Shown piece after piece: positions 41,639-50,527 of a stretch of DNA of 64,000 bases. A program made the position numbers and the translations under genes. The stretch covers positions 128,509 to 192,508 of the forward strand of contig DOPM01000048.1 of NCBI GenBank assembly GCA_003513495.1, in the 5' to 3' direction. The notes under the pieces are model-generated. The model had not been told where the DNA came from and did not search any database. It saw only the letters and a list, made by a program, of their open reading frames with translations. Source of the stretch: Desulfosporosinus sp. (GTDB lineage: Bacteria; Bacillota; Desulfitobacteriia; Desulfitobacteriales; Desulfitobacteriaceae). How positions within the stretch are numbered: position 1 is the first letter of the stretch; each line of letters begins with the position of its first letter.

Positions 41639-43711
41639 TTAATAACTTATGACATTTGAGACATCATCATCAATTTTTTGGGAATCGCTTTTAGCTTTTA
41701 ACCATAGTTCCCCTCGTTGCTTTTCCCTATTGAAATCTTTCAAATAAAGTACATCTGAGTTATCTCTTAAATAATAATCTGAAACGTCATCGGCAATAAC
41801 TGTTTTCTTGAAATTGTTAATCGCCGTAAGTTTACCAGAGTAATCTTTGGTACTAAAATCCGTTAGACAATAGATGTTATCGCCATCATCCTTAGAAGCA
41901 ATGTTATATTCATAAACATCATCCGCTACTTTTTCTTTCTTATCCCCTTTCCTGATGTACATCTCCCCAACATTCTGTTTTTGGTCCTTATAATAGATAG
42001 CGATAGACCAGTTTTTATAGTAATCTAACATTGAAACATCCTCATCGATGGTTTTTTTATCTTTGATAGAAGTACTGTCTATACTGTATTCCATATAAGT
42101 ACCGAGATTTTTATCATAGTCATAATCATTTAGGAAGTTTAAGGTTGAAAAGTCTTCATTTCCATAGAGATCTTTAATTTTCTTCTGACTACCAAGTTCA
42201 ATATTCTTACCGCCACTAGTTCTTAAGATCAGATTAGCTTCGGGGGATGATCGGATCATATTTCTCAAACGATATTCCTCAACATCGCCGAAATAGGTTA
42301 CCTCGGACATTTTTTGTTTGGTGCTTTTTGTAGGATCTAATTTTGGATATACCATGGCGCTGCCTTTTTCCGGAAAATTGAATACTCCGTCAAAAGCAAT
42401 ATTCTCGTCAATTTTTTGTTCTTTGCCTTCGGAATATTGATACAGATCATATCTAGTAATCTCTACGGGGTTTTCAGTATAGTAATTCCTTACCTTATCT
42501 CTTTCTGCTTTGGTCGAATATTTTTGCATGGCGTTATTGTAAGTTTCATAGGCAGCGTAATAGGCATCATAGTCTGTCGTGGTATAATCACCATACCAAT
42601 CACTCGTTACAATTTTTTGATAGGATTTAGCGTCAGGTTTAGAAGGCCTAGCTAACGATTTATCCGCATTTGCCATATCATCTTCAAAGAGATCACTAAA
42701 ACCAAACTTAACCTCTACGGCCCTGGTGAAGACCACCGTATCCTCATTGACACTCTTCACTAATGAATAATCTCCGAATACTTTATTTTTCTCTTTACCA
42801 AATTCGTAAGCAAACAGGGCATATGTGAACTCCGACGGATCATCCTTCTTGGCGTAATATACTTTCTTACCATCCTTAAACAGATACTTAATATTCGTGA
42901 CTTCGGTATCGATTTTTAGTTTCTCCGAATCATTCTCTAATTCTTTGACATATAGATCTCCGATTCCATCTTCCATATCTTTAATGTAGTAAACATACTT
43001 TCCGTCCGACGATACTTGATACTCAAAAATTTCTCCATCAATTTTGATTTCTTCCTTGGGAGTATGTACATACAACCTGCCGCCTTCATCATCTTTATAT
43101 TCTTTCATATAGATGATTGATTCGTTGTCTAATAACTCAGGGCGAGGCATGAAATTAACTCCTGAACTGATTTTAGTCCCTTTGTCATCTGCTTTTTTCT
43201 CGTTGATATCACTTAATTTTTTAAGGTAAAGATTTCCAACCCCTTCATTGGTTATGCTATCAAAATAGAACATACTCTTACCATCTTCACTTTTAAACGC
43301 TAGTTTGTCTTTGCCATATAAATAGGTATCTCGAATAAACATGTCGGTCTGTTTATCTTCCATAAACGAGCTCGTTAAAGTAAAAGACTTATCCTCTTTG
43401 AGATTTCTCGATACTAACTCATTATCTTTCGTATAAACCACGAAATTATCTGCACTCGAACCAAAGGGCAATAATTTAATGCCTAAAATAATTAAAATAA
43501 TAATTACCAGCCCCGAAAGAAGGATTTTAAGCTTAGGCTTTCCTAAAAGACTTAGACCAAAAAACCGTTTTCCTTTCGTTGGAGTTATTTCTTCTTCTTC
43601 TCCTGCAGCAGCACTAGCTTCTGAAATTACATCTTCATTTTTGGTACCACAATTTGAGCAAAATAAACTTCCAGGTTTGAGTGGAGTGTTACAATTCTTA
43701 CAGTCCAACAT
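41639..43711 (-). CDS. Zinc-ribbon membrane protein with extracytoplasmic propeller-like domain
   Basis: 690 residues. Zinc ribbon CKNCNTPLKPGSLFCSNCG at 4-22, an acidic linker, one membrane helix (about 58-80, LKILLSGLVIIILIILGIKL), then 600 extracytoplasmic residues. The latter are built of recurring strands of the kind KYVYYIKDMEDGIGDLYVKE, NVGEMYIRKGDKKEKVADDV and SDVLYLKDFNREKQRGELWL, with repeated Asp-Val-x-(D/E)-Tyr turns, suggesting a TolB/WD40-like propeller. ATG behind GGGGGGATA. First gene of the cluster. Unknown function, possibly an extracytoplasmic sensor coupled to an inner zinc ribbon. Confidence 0.78.
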   Translation of the reverse strand: MLDCKNCNTPLKPGSLFCSNCGTKNEDVISEASAAAGEEEEITPTKGKRFFGLSLLGKPKLKILLSGLVIIILIILGIKLLPFGSSADNFVVYTKDNELVSRNLKEDKSFTLTSSFMEDKQTDMFIRDTYLYGKDKLAFKSEDGKSMFYFDSITNEGVGNLYLKKLSDINEKKADDKGTKISSGVNFMPRPELLDNESIIYMKEYKDDEGGRLYVHTPKEEIKIDGEIFEYQVSSDGKYVYYIKDMEDGIGDLYVKELENDSEKLKIDTEVTNIKYLFKDGKKVYYAKKDDPSEFTYALFAYEFGKEKNKVFGDYSLVKSVNEDTVVFTRAVEVKFGFSDLFEDDMANADKSLARPSKPDAKSYQKIVTSDWYGDYTTTDYDAYYAAYETYNNAMQKYSTKAERDKVRNYYTENPVEITRYDLYQYSEGKEQKIDENIAFDGVFNFPEKGSAMVYPKLDPTKSTKQKMSEVTYFGDVEEYRLRNMIRSSPEANLILRTSGGKNIELGSQKKIKDLYGNEDFSTLNFLNDYDYDKNLGTYMEYSIDSTSIKDKKTIDEDVSMLDYYKNWSIAIYYKDQKQNVGEMYIRKGDKKEKVADDVYEYNIASKDDGDNIYCLTDFSTKDYSGKLTAINNFKKTVIADDVSDYYLRDNSDVLYLKDFNREKQRGELWLKAKSDSQKIDDDVSNVISY

Positions 43712-43843
43712 TATCCCCCCAGATTTAGATTTTTTGAATTTATATTTAACCTCCTTCCCAACCTAACTACACCAACCCCAATTGAACTAACTAAATATAT
43801 TAAGTATAGGTTTTAAATATGTGAGGATTCTGATAATTATAAA

Positions 43844-43890
43844 AAGGGCCCAACTCTAAGTAACAGTGTCGTTACTCGAGCAGGTCCCTT
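43844..43890 (-). terminator. Minus-strand terminator upstream of the zinc-ribbon cluster
   Basis: Imperfect long stem AAGGGACC..CTC..AGTAAC / GTTACT..GAG..GGGCCCTT, followed on the minus strand by TTTTTATAATT. It lies between divergent genes, upstream of the cluster's first gene, so it is either a leader attenuator or ends an unseen minus-strand transcript starting in 43891-44061. The rest of 43712-44061 holds repeat copy 10 and the bmp promoter. Confidence 0.6.
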
Positions 43891-43893
43891 GCA

Positions 43894-43934
43894 AATTGTC
43901 AGAATAGTTTCCCATTGTTTGGGGGTCTGACCCT
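43894..43934 (+). repeat. Interspersed palindromic repeat, copy 10
   Basis: AATTGTCAGAATAG, TTTCCCATTGTTTG, GGGGTCTGACCC. In a divergent intergenic region, with T at the palindrome centre. Most like copy 1 (same CATTGTTTG variant and CCCTCT right end). Confidence 0.9.
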
Positions 43935-43992
43935 CTGCGAGCTCTCCCCTGAGCTACTATTCACTTTTTTTATGCCAGAGAGCTACAGCTAG

Positions 43993-44020
43993 TTGTAAAT
44001 TTATACAAGGATGGTACAAT
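43993..44020 (+). promoter_or_regulatory. Promoter of the nucleoside ABC importer operon
   Basis: TTGTAA (43993-43998), 16-bp spacer, TACAAT (44015-44020); predicted transcript start near 44027, about 35 nt before the GTG start codon. No riboswitch is visible in this short leader. Confidence 0.6.
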
Positions 44021-44061
44021 ACATTTGGTAGAAAATTATAGAAATAAAGAGGGGGAGTATT

Positions 44062-45222
44062 GTGAAAAGATTATCGGCAATAATGATGGTTCTTGTTCTG
44101 TTAAGCATGACAATCCTGACAGGCTGTGGTAGTACAGCCACTGATGGGGGCGCAGCCAGCAAAGGCTTCGAAATCGCTCTCATAACTGACAAAGGCAACA
44201 TCGATGACAAGTCTTTTAACCAAGGCTCTTGGGAGGGCGTCGTGGAATTTGCCGAGGCAAACAAGGTTACCCACAAATATTACAAGCCCGAGGAAGCATC
44301 TGACGCAGGCTATCTTGCAGCCATCGACTTGGCTGTCACCGGTGGCGCAAAGGTTATTGTCACACCAGGTTTCCTCTTTGAGGTTCCCATTTACGAGGCG
44401 CAATCAAAGTACCCTGAAGTAAAATTCATCCTCTTGGACGGAACTCCTCATACCGCAGATTACAAGACCTTCAAAACCAATGATAATGTAGCGAGCATTT
44501 TGTACTCTGAAGAAGAGCCCGGCTATCTGGCTGGTTATGCAGCAGTTATTGATGGCATGAGGAAGCTTGGCTTTATGGGAGGTATGGCTGTTCCTGCTGT
44601 TCAAGCTTTCGGCTATGGATATTTACAGGGAGCTGAGGCTGCTGCTGAAAAACTGGGCCTTCCTGCCGGCGCAATTTCTGTTACATACCACTACACAGGG
44701 GATTTTGCAGAAACTGATACCAACAAGGCCACAGCTAAAACCATGTACCAGGAAGGCACCGAGGTTATTTTTGCTTGCGGCGGTTCCGTAGGTAAGAGTG
44801 TTATGTCCGCTGCTGCAGAAGCAGGAAAAAAGGTTATCGGGGTTGACGTAGACCAACGATATGACAGCGAGACTGTTATCACATCTGCAACCAAGGGCCT
44901 TGGCGCTTCTGTTATCCAGGTTCTTGAGTCAATCTATAAAACTGACAGCTGGAGCACCTTCGCAGGGAAATCCACCTATTTTAATGCATCTAATGACGGT
45001 GTAGGTCTTCCAACAACGATCATCGGCCAACAAGATGGCAATGCCTTTGACCGATTCAAAACCTTCACCAAAAAAGATTATGACGCTATTTATGCTTCTC
45101 TAGCTAATAGCTCCATCGATCCTGTCCGTACCATAACCGTTGCTGATACTAACGGTTATGCAACCGCTCAAGAGCTTGTTTCCGGTCTGAAACTTTCCAA
45201 GGTTGCCGTTCAGGTTAGATAA
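44062..45222 (+). CDS. bmpA: BMP-family nucleoside-binding lipoprotein
   Basis: 386 residues. Lipoprotein signal VLVLLSMTILTGCGSTA with lipobox LTGC. BMP/PnrA-type periplasmic-binding fold I: FEIALITDKGNIDDKSFNQG then SWEGVVEFAE, and EEPGYLAGYAAV, VIFACGGSVGKSVMSAA, GVDVDQR. Binds purine (and pyrimidine) nucleosides for import. GTG start preceded by GAGGGGGAG. First gene of an ABC importer operon with ATPase and two permeases, in NupN/BmpA-NupOPQ order. An intercistronic hairpin follows, typical for making more binding protein than membrane parts. Confidence 0.9.
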   Translation: MKRLSAIMMVLVLLSMTILTGCGSTATDGGAASKGFEIALITDKGNIDDKSFNQGSWEGVVEFAEANKVTHKYYKPEEASDAGYLAAIDLAVTGGAKVIVTPGFLFEVPIYEAQSKYPEVKFILLDGTPHTADYKTFKTNDNVASILYSEEEPGYLAGYAAVIDGMRKLGFMGGMAVPAVQAFGYGYLQGAEAAAEKLGLPAGAISVTYHYTGDFAETDTNKATAKTMYQEGTEVIFACGGSVGKSVMSAAAEAGKKVIGVDVDQRYDSETVITSATKGLGASVIQVLESIYKTDSWSTFAGKSTYFNASNDGVGLPTTIIGQQDGNAFDRFKTFTKKDYDAIYASLANSSIDPVRTITVADTNGYATAQELVSGLKLSKVAVQVR

Positions 45223-45290
45223 CAAATATTTATAGTAACTCTGCTGAGCATCTAGGCCTGGCCTAATATCAGTAGAAGCCCTTTAAAGAC

Positions 45291-45322
45291 AAAGGGGAAA
45301 GGCAAACGTTCCTTTCCCCTTT
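45291..45322 (+). terminator. Partial terminator between bmpA and the ATPase gene
   Basis: Perfect 12-bp arms AAAGGGGAAAGG / CCTTTCCCCTTT with an 8-nt loop and no T-run. Likely sets the ratio of binding protein to transporter. Confidence 0.6.
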
Positions 45323-45357
45323 ATGTGTACTTAACTTGTTAAAAAAGGGGTTTATTA

Positions 45358-46905
45358 ATGGAAAACTATATTATTGAAATGCTCAATATAACCAAAGAAT
45401 TTCCGGGCATCATCGCCAATGATAACATAACCCTCCGTTTGAAAAAGGGCGAAATTCATGCCCTGTTAGGGGAAAACGGCGCCGGAAAATCCACCCTAAT
45501 GAGCGTTCTTTTTGGCTTATACCAGCCGGAAAAAGGCGAAATCAAGAAGAATGGCCAGGTCGTCAAAATTAACAATCCCAATGACGCCAACGATTTGGGC
45601 ATTGGCATGGTGCACCAACACTTTAAACTCATCGATATTTTTACGGTTCTTGAAAATATCATTCTAGGAGTTGAGCCAAATAAGCTGGGCTTCTTGCAAA
45701 AAAAACAAGCCCGGGAAAAGGTACTTAAACTTAGTAAACAGTACGGACTTGAGGTAAACCCTGACGCTTTAATTGAAACGATTTCCGTTGGCATGCAGCA
45801 GCGTGTTGAGATTCTAAAAATGTTGTATCGGGAAAATGATATTCTGATTTTTGATGAGCCCACCGCAGTTTTAACCCCCCAGGAAATTGATGAGCTTATG
45901 GAAATAATGCGGGAATTCGCCAGAGAAGGTAAATCTATACTATTTATTACCCATAAATTAAATGAGATTATGGCTGTTGCCGATCGTTGCACAGTACTGC
46001 GCAAAGGTAAATACATTGGTGACGTTGCAATAAAAGATACTACTAAGGAAGAACTGTCCCGGATGATGGTGGGACGAGATGTAAACTTCAAGGTACATAA
46101 AAAAACTAAGGAACTCGGTGACGTTGTTCTTTCTGTGAAGAATATGACCGTTTCCTCCAAGATTCATAAAAACAATGCTGTAAAAAATGTAAGTTTCGAT
46201 GTGCGGGCAGGCGAAATCGTATGTCTCGCCGGTATCGACGGAAACGGACAAACTGAGCTGGTCTCAGCCCTTACAGGACTTGAAAAAATAAGCAGCGGAA
46301 GTATCACCCTTGGCGGCAGGAATATAACAAAGGCCTCCATTCGTACCCGTTCAATGTCTGGAATAAGCCACATACCAGAGGATCGTCATAAGTACGGGCT
46401 CGTCCTTGATTATTCCTTGGAACAAAACCTCGTCCTGCAGCGTTATTGGCAGCCTAAGTTTCAGACCTTCGGATTTATCAAAACCAAAGCCGTACGCTCT
46501 TATGCCGAAAGGTTAATTAAGCAATATGACGTGCGCAGCGGGCAAGGTCCCATCACTCCTGTCCGAAGCATGTCCGGCGGCAACCAGCAAAAAGCCATTC
46601 TTGCCCGGGAAATTGACAAGGAACATGAGCTCATAATTGCCGTACAACCTACCCGAGGTCTGGATGTCGGCGCCATCGAGTACATCCATAAACAGCTCGT
46701 CGCCAGGCGTGATGCCGGAAAAGCGGTCTTATTGGTATCTCTCGAGCTGGAGGAAGTCATGAATTTAAGTGACCGAATTCTAGTCATGTATGAGGGTGAA
46801 ATCGTTGGTGAGCTAGACGCCAAGACAACCACTGTTCAAGAACTTGGTCTTTACATGTCAGGTGCCAAACGCAGCACTGCAAAGGAGAATGAAAATGCAG
46901 GATAA
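45358..46905 (+). CDS. nupO: Nucleoside ABC transporter ATPase (two-domain, NupO-like)
   Basis: 515 residues with two ABC domains, as in RbsA/NupO proteins. Domain 1: Walker A GENGAGKSTLMSVLFG, signature-region SVGMQQRVEILKML, Walker B ILIFDEPTAVLTP. Domain 2 (from about 260): degenerate Walker A GIDGNGQTELVSALTG, signature MSGGNQQKAILAREI and a Walker-B-like IIAVQPTRGLDVGA, in which the catalytic Glu position is Gln, as is normal in this family. Cytoplasmic motor for the two following permeases; overlaps the next start by 11 bp. ATG preceded by AAGGGG. Confidence 0.93.
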   Translation: MENYIIEMLNITKEFPGIIANDNITLRLKKGEIHALLGENGAGKSTLMSVLFGLYQPEKGEIKKNGQVVKINNPNDANDLGIGMVHQHFKLIDIFTVLENIILGVEPNKLGFLQKKQAREKVLKLSKQYGLEVNPDALIETISVGMQQRVEILKMLYRENDILIFDEPTAVLTPQEIDELMEIMREFAREGKSILFITHKLNEIMAVADRCTVLRKGKYIGDVAIKDTTKEELSRMMVGRDVNFKVHKKTKELGDVVLSVKNMTVSSKIHKNNAVKNVSFDVRAGEIVCLAGIDGNGQTELVSALTGLEKISSGSITLGGRNITKASIRTRSMSGISHIPEDRHKYGLVLDYSLEQNLVLQRYWQPKFQTFGFIKTKAVRSYAERLIKQYDVRSGQGPITPVRSMSGGNQQKAILAREIDKEHELIIAVQPTRGLDVGAIEYIHKQLVARRDAGKAVLLVSLELEEVMNLSDRILVMYEGEIVGELDAKTTTVQELGLYMSGAKRSTAKENENAG

Positions 46906-48052
46906 GAAGGTTTCATCTTCAACAGCTTTTGATATTCTTAAAAAAGCGGGAAAAAGCAAGGGCTTTTCCGCTTTTACCGCCGCTCTACTGGCAATATTGC
47001 TGGGCCTTGTTTTCGGCTATCTTATTATGAGGATTGCCAGTCCTGCCAACTCCTTCTTAGGCTTTCAGATGCTGCTGATTGGTGGCTTCAAACGAATTGG
47101 GGATGTCTTTTATTTTGCAACTCCCATCTTAATGACAGGTCTGGCTGTAGGCTTTGCCTTCAAAATGGGCTTATTTAACATAGGGGCCTCAGGCCAGTAT
47201 ACCATGGGCATGTTCTTTGCCTTGTATGTCGGTTTTATGTGGAAACTGCCGGACAGTATTCATTGGATCGCCTGTATTCTCGCTGGAATGGTTGGTGGTA
47301 TGCTTTGGGGTTTGATCCCCGGGATATTCAAGGCATTCCTGAACGTTAACGAAGTTATTACCTCCATCATGTTCAACTATATCGGCATGTACCTGGTCGA
47401 TATGCTTATTCAAGGAAACGCAGCCATGTACATCTCCTCGAAAACCAGAACGGCCTATCTTCCGGCCTCAGCCCAAATGCCCACTCTCGGAATCCCTCAT
47501 TCCAGTGTCAATATTTCTATTATCCTGGCCATTGTTTTAGCACTTATATTATTTATTGTCTTAAACAAAACCACCTTTGGCTACGAACTCAAAGCAACGG
47601 GTTTTAACAAATTTGCCAGCGCCTACGCCGGCATGAACGACAAACGCAATATCGTCCTCACCATGGTCATTGCCGGGGCCATGGCAGGACTAGGCGGAGC
47701 ATTCGCAATTTTAGCACCCTCGACCATCGCTGGGAGCAGTATGACCTATGAGCCGGTCAGCGTTATTGCTGCCAACGGGTTTAATGGGATAGCCGTAGCC
47801 CTCCTGGGTAACTCCAACCCCATCGGAATTATCTTTTCTGCAGTTTTTATTTCCCATATACAACGGGGTGGCACACTGGCCAGCCTCTACGGCTATAAGC
47901 CGGAAATCATAGATGTTGTGATTGCAGTCATTATTTATTTCTCGGCCTTTGCTATGCTCATGAATTCAACCGTTGCTAACCTTATAAAAAAGCGTTATAA
48001 CAAAAAACAGTCTGAAAAAATCCTGCCTGCTGATCCAAAGGAGGGGGCGTAA
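46895..48052 (+). CDS. nupP: Nucleoside ABC transporter permease 1 (NupP-like)
   Basis: 385 residues from ATG 46895 (AAAGGAG 7 nt upstream), overlapping the end of the ATPase gene; the longer frame from 46844 is inside that gene. About nine to ten membrane segments. BPD_transp_2 family features: GFAFKMGLFNIGASGQYTMG, the EAA-like ATGFNKFASAYAGMNDKRNI loop and VSVIAANGFNGIAVALLGNS. Inner-membrane channel subunit of the bmpA system. Confidence 0.9.
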   Translation: MQDKKVSSSTAFDILKKAGKSKGFSAFTAALLAILLGLVFGYLIMRIASPANSFLGFQMLLIGGFKRIGDVFYFATPILMTGLAVGFAFKMGLFNIGASGQYTMGMFFALYVGFMWKLPDSIHWIACILAGMVGGMLWGLIPGIFKAFLNVNEVITSIMFNYIGMYLVDMLIQGNAAMYISSKTRTAYLPASAQMPTLGIPHSSVNISIILAIVLALILFIVLNKTTFGYELKATGFNKFASAYAGMNDKRNIVLTMVIAGAMAGLGGAFAILAPSTIAGSSMTYEPVSVIAANGFNGIAVALLGNSNPIGIIFSAVFISHIQRGGTLASLYGYKPEIIDVVIAVIIYFSAFAMLMNSTVANLIKKRYNKKQSEKILPADPKEGA

Positions 48053-48055
48053 ATT

Positions 48056-49021
48056 ATGGATACCTTCTATTATTTGATTCAGAATACCCTTCCGGTTGCT
48101 ATCCCCCTGCTTTTGGTGGCCCTGGGCGGTATGTTCAGTGAACGCAGCGGTGTCATTAACATTGCCCTTGAGGGGATCATGCTGGTGGGTGCATTTTTTG
48201 GCTGCCTGTTCGTTTACTTTGTACAAAGTACCTCCATCGACGCCCAGGGTATATTGCTCCTGGGTATGCTCGTTGCAGCAGGTGCGGGATTTCTGTATTC
48301 CCTGTTGTTGTCCCTGGCAGCTGTAACTATGAAAGCAGACCAGACCATTACAGGTACCGCCCTTAACATGTTAATTCCCGCTGCCATTCTCTTGTTTTCC
48401 AAAATGTTTTTCAACAGCGACGGTATCACGACAAACAAGAACTTTTATATTAAAGAAGTTCCCCTGTTAAGCGAAGTACCCGTGCTGGGAAAACTATTTT
48501 TTCAAAACACCTATATCACTGTGTACATTGGAATTTTCCTGCTGGTCCTATCGGCAATCGTATTTTATAAAACGAAGTTTGGTCTGCGCCTTCGCGCCTG
48601 TGGTGAACATCCTCATGCCGCCGACTCTGTTGGAATAAACGTTTATTTCATGCGCTATGCAGGAGTGAGCCTTTCCGGTATCCTGGGCGGAATTGGAGGA
48701 TTTTTCTATGCAGTTGGTGTCATGAACGGGAACACTAACGGTCATACAGGGGTTGCGGGATTTGGCTTCCTGGCACTTGCTGTTATGATTTTCGGACAAT
48801 GGAAACCTTTTAAGATTTTGCTCGCCGCCTTATTCTTCGCCTTCCTGCGTACTGTGGCCTATTCCATTGCCCTAATCCCCTTCTTAGCTGCTTTGAATAT
48901 TAACCAAACCTATTACAAAATGCTGCCATATGTGGCAACCATGGTCGTTCTAGCCTTTACCTCCAAAAAATCAAGGGCTCCTAAAGCAGAGGGCATTCCC
49001 TATGATAAGGGGCTGAGATAG
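48056..49021 (+). CDS. nupQ: Nucleoside ABC transporter permease 2 (NupQ-like)
   Basis: 321 residues, about eight to nine membrane segments, BPD_transp_2 family. LGGMFSERSGVINIALEGIM near residue 22 and the EAA-like loop GLRLRACGEHPHAADSVGIN near residue 177 are diagnostic of the NupQ-type subunit. It starts 3 bp after permease 1 with AAGGAGGGGG in the latter's last codons. Last gene of the operon. Confidence 0.9.
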   Translation: MDTFYYLIQNTLPVAIPLLLVALGGMFSERSGVINIALEGIMLVGAFFGCLFVYFVQSTSIDAQGILLLGMLVAAGAGFLYSLLLSLAAVTMKADQTITGTALNMLIPAAILLFSKMFFNSDGITTNKNFYIKEVPLLSEVPVLGKLFFQNTYITVYIGIFLLVLSAIVFYKTKFGLRLRACGEHPHAADSVGINVYFMRYAGVSLSGILGGIGGFFYAVGVMNGNTNGHTGVAGFGFLALAVMIFGQWKPFKILLAALFFAFLRTVAYSIALIPFLAALNINQTYYKMLPYVATMVVLAFTSKKSRAPKAEGIPYDKGLR

Positions 49022-49052
49022 TAAAGCACAGGTAGAATCAGCGGCGATGATA

Positions 49053-49117
49053 AAAGAGCAAGAAGCTCCCATCAGAATGATGGGCTTCTTGCTCTTAGCG
49101 TTCCATCGATTATTAGG
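49053..49117 (-). pseudogene. Decayed 3' remnant of a holin-like toxin locus
   Basis: The stem AAGAGCAAGAAGC / GCTTCTTGCTCTT and the adjoining minus-strand CTAATAATCGATGGAACG match the 3' end of the toxin gene at 33895-33981 (CTAATAATCAACGGAAAG). No start codon or N-terminal part remains. The perfect hairpin (49054-49074 with 49078-49096) may now serve as terminator of the nucleoside importer operon. Confidence 0.6.
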
Positions 49118-49135
49118 AAATCCCATGGTCCTAGT

Positions 49136-49170
49136 GAATTGTGTCTAAATTGTGTGGGGGTCAGACCCCA
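49136..49170 (+). repeat. Interspersed palindromic repeat, copy 11 (left arm replaced)
   Basis: GAATTGTGTCT, AAATTGTGTG, GGGGTCAGACCCC. As in copy 6 the TTGTCAGAATCG arm is missing and an additional ATTGTGT unit stands in its place. Between the toxin remnant and the symporter gene, tandem orientation. Confidence 0.85.
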
Positions 49171-49300
49171 TTATCATTATCGATTTTTTGGGGAATATTA
49201 ACTGTGGATTTTACCCCTATTATCAGTTAGGATGAACTTTGTTACAGGTTCATAGGGAAGGGTCCATATGAGTGCCTTAGATTATCGGAGGTAGCGATTA

Positions 49301-50527
49301 ATGAAAGAAATTATGAAGAAGTGGAATCAATTGAGTTTGGTAAAACAAATAATCATTGGCTTGATAATTGGAATTATCTTGGCAGTAACGATTCCCGAAG
49401 CAGCAAAACCCATCACAATTTTTGGCTCTTTATTCGTAGGTGCTTTGAAAGCGATTGCACCAATATTGGTGCTCTTCTTGGTCATGTCAGCAATCTCCCA
49501 ACACCAGAGCGGCCATCAAACGAATATGAAACCCATCATCATCCTTTATCTTTTAGGAACATTCGCAGCTGCACTTGTAGCGGTGATCGCCAGTTTTGTG
49601 TTCCCGGTAACCTTGACCCTTGCAGCGGGGGCCCAAAACCTGTCGCCTCCTGGAGGTATAGTCGAGGTTCTTAAAGGATTAGTAATGAATGTCGTTGATA
49701 ACCCAGTAAAAGCACTTTACAACTCTAACTATATCGGGATATTGGCGTGGGGGTTAATCCTCGGCTTTGCTTTAAAGAATGCGCGTGATACTACAAAAAC
49801 GCTGATCTCGAATTTTTCAGACGCCTTAACCCAAATGGTTAGATGGATCATAAAATTTGCGCCATTAGGTATCATGGGTCTCGTATTTGATTCCATTTCT
49901 ACAAGTGGAATCCGGGTCTTGCTCAGCTATGGACAATTACTGGCACTTTTAATTGGTTGTATGGCCTTTATAGCTCTTATTGTCAATCCTATCATTGTGT
50001 ACGTATATATTCGGAAAAACCCATACCCCCTCGTGTTTAAGTGTCTAAGGGAAAGTGGTATTACTGCGTTTTTTACACGCAGCTCTGCTGCTAACATTCC
50101 GGTAAATATGAGCTTGTGTGAAAATCTAGGTTTAAATAAAGATACCTATTCCGTATCCATTCCACTTGGTGCCACCATTAATATGGCTGGTGCAGCTGTT
50201 ACGATTACTGTTATGACCCTTGCAGCAGTTAAAACACTAGGCATCGAAGTGGATTTCGCTACTGCATTGCTCCTCAGCTTACTGGCAACTATAAGTGCTT
50301 GCGGTGCATCAGGCGTAGCCGGTGGTTCCCTATTGCTGATCCCTCTCGCATCAAGCTTATTTGGAATTCCAAATGAAATTGCTATGCAGGTAGTTGGTGT
50401 AGGTTTTATCGTAGGTGTCTTACAAGATTCTTGCGAAACGGCACTTAACTCCTCCACAGACGTGATTTTTACAGCAACTGCTGAATTTGCTAAGTTTCGC
50501 AGAGAAGGAAAAGAATTATTTGAATAG
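49301..50527 (+). CDS. sstT: Serine/threonine:sodium symporter, SstT-like
   Basis: 408 residues of the dicarboxylate/amino acid:cation symporter (DAACS) family. Signature AFFTRSSAANIPVNMSLCEN in hairpin HP1, the NMAGAAVTITVMTLA cation-site helix, and GGSLLLIPLASSLFGIP with VGVLQDSCETALNSSTDVIF in HP2/TM8, matching SstT rather than GltP. About eight TM helices. ATG preceded by GGAGG. Single gene with no regulator adjacent. Inner membrane, Na+-coupled uptake of Ser/Thr. Confidence 0.88.
   Translation: MKEIMKKWNQLSLVKQIIIGLIIGIILAVTIPEAAKPITIFGSLFVGALKAIAPILVLFLVMSAISQHQSGHQTNMKPIIILYLLGTFAAALVAVIASFVFPVTLTLAAGAQNLSPPGGIVEVLKGLVMNVVDNPVKALYNSNYIGILAWGLILGFALKNARDTTKTLISNFSDALTQMVRWIIKFAPLGIMGLVFDSISTSGIRVLLSYGQLLALLIGCMAFIALIVNPIIVYVYIRKNPYPLVFKCLRESGITAFFTRSSAANIPVNMSLCENLGLNKDTYSVSIPLGATINMAGAAVTITVMTLAAVKTLGIEVDFATALLLSLLATISACGASGVAGGSLLLIPLASSLFGIPNEIAMQVVGVGFIVGVLQDSCETALNSSTDVIFTATAEFAKFRREGKELFE

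Noticed and set aside
34104..43711. MoxR-VWA or TerY-type tellurite/stress system
   Set aside because: No AAA+ ATPase, TerD or kinase/phosphatase gene accompanies the VWA protein.
43712..44061. Purine riboswitch in front of the nucleoside importer
   Set aside because: The leader after the predicted promoter is only about 35 nt and lacks the conserved aptamer junctions; the only large hairpin is on the other strand.
45456..46160. 234-codon minus-strand frame opposite the ABC ATPase
   Set aside because: Ser-rich antisense shadow; the plus strand carries Walker A/B and signature motifs.
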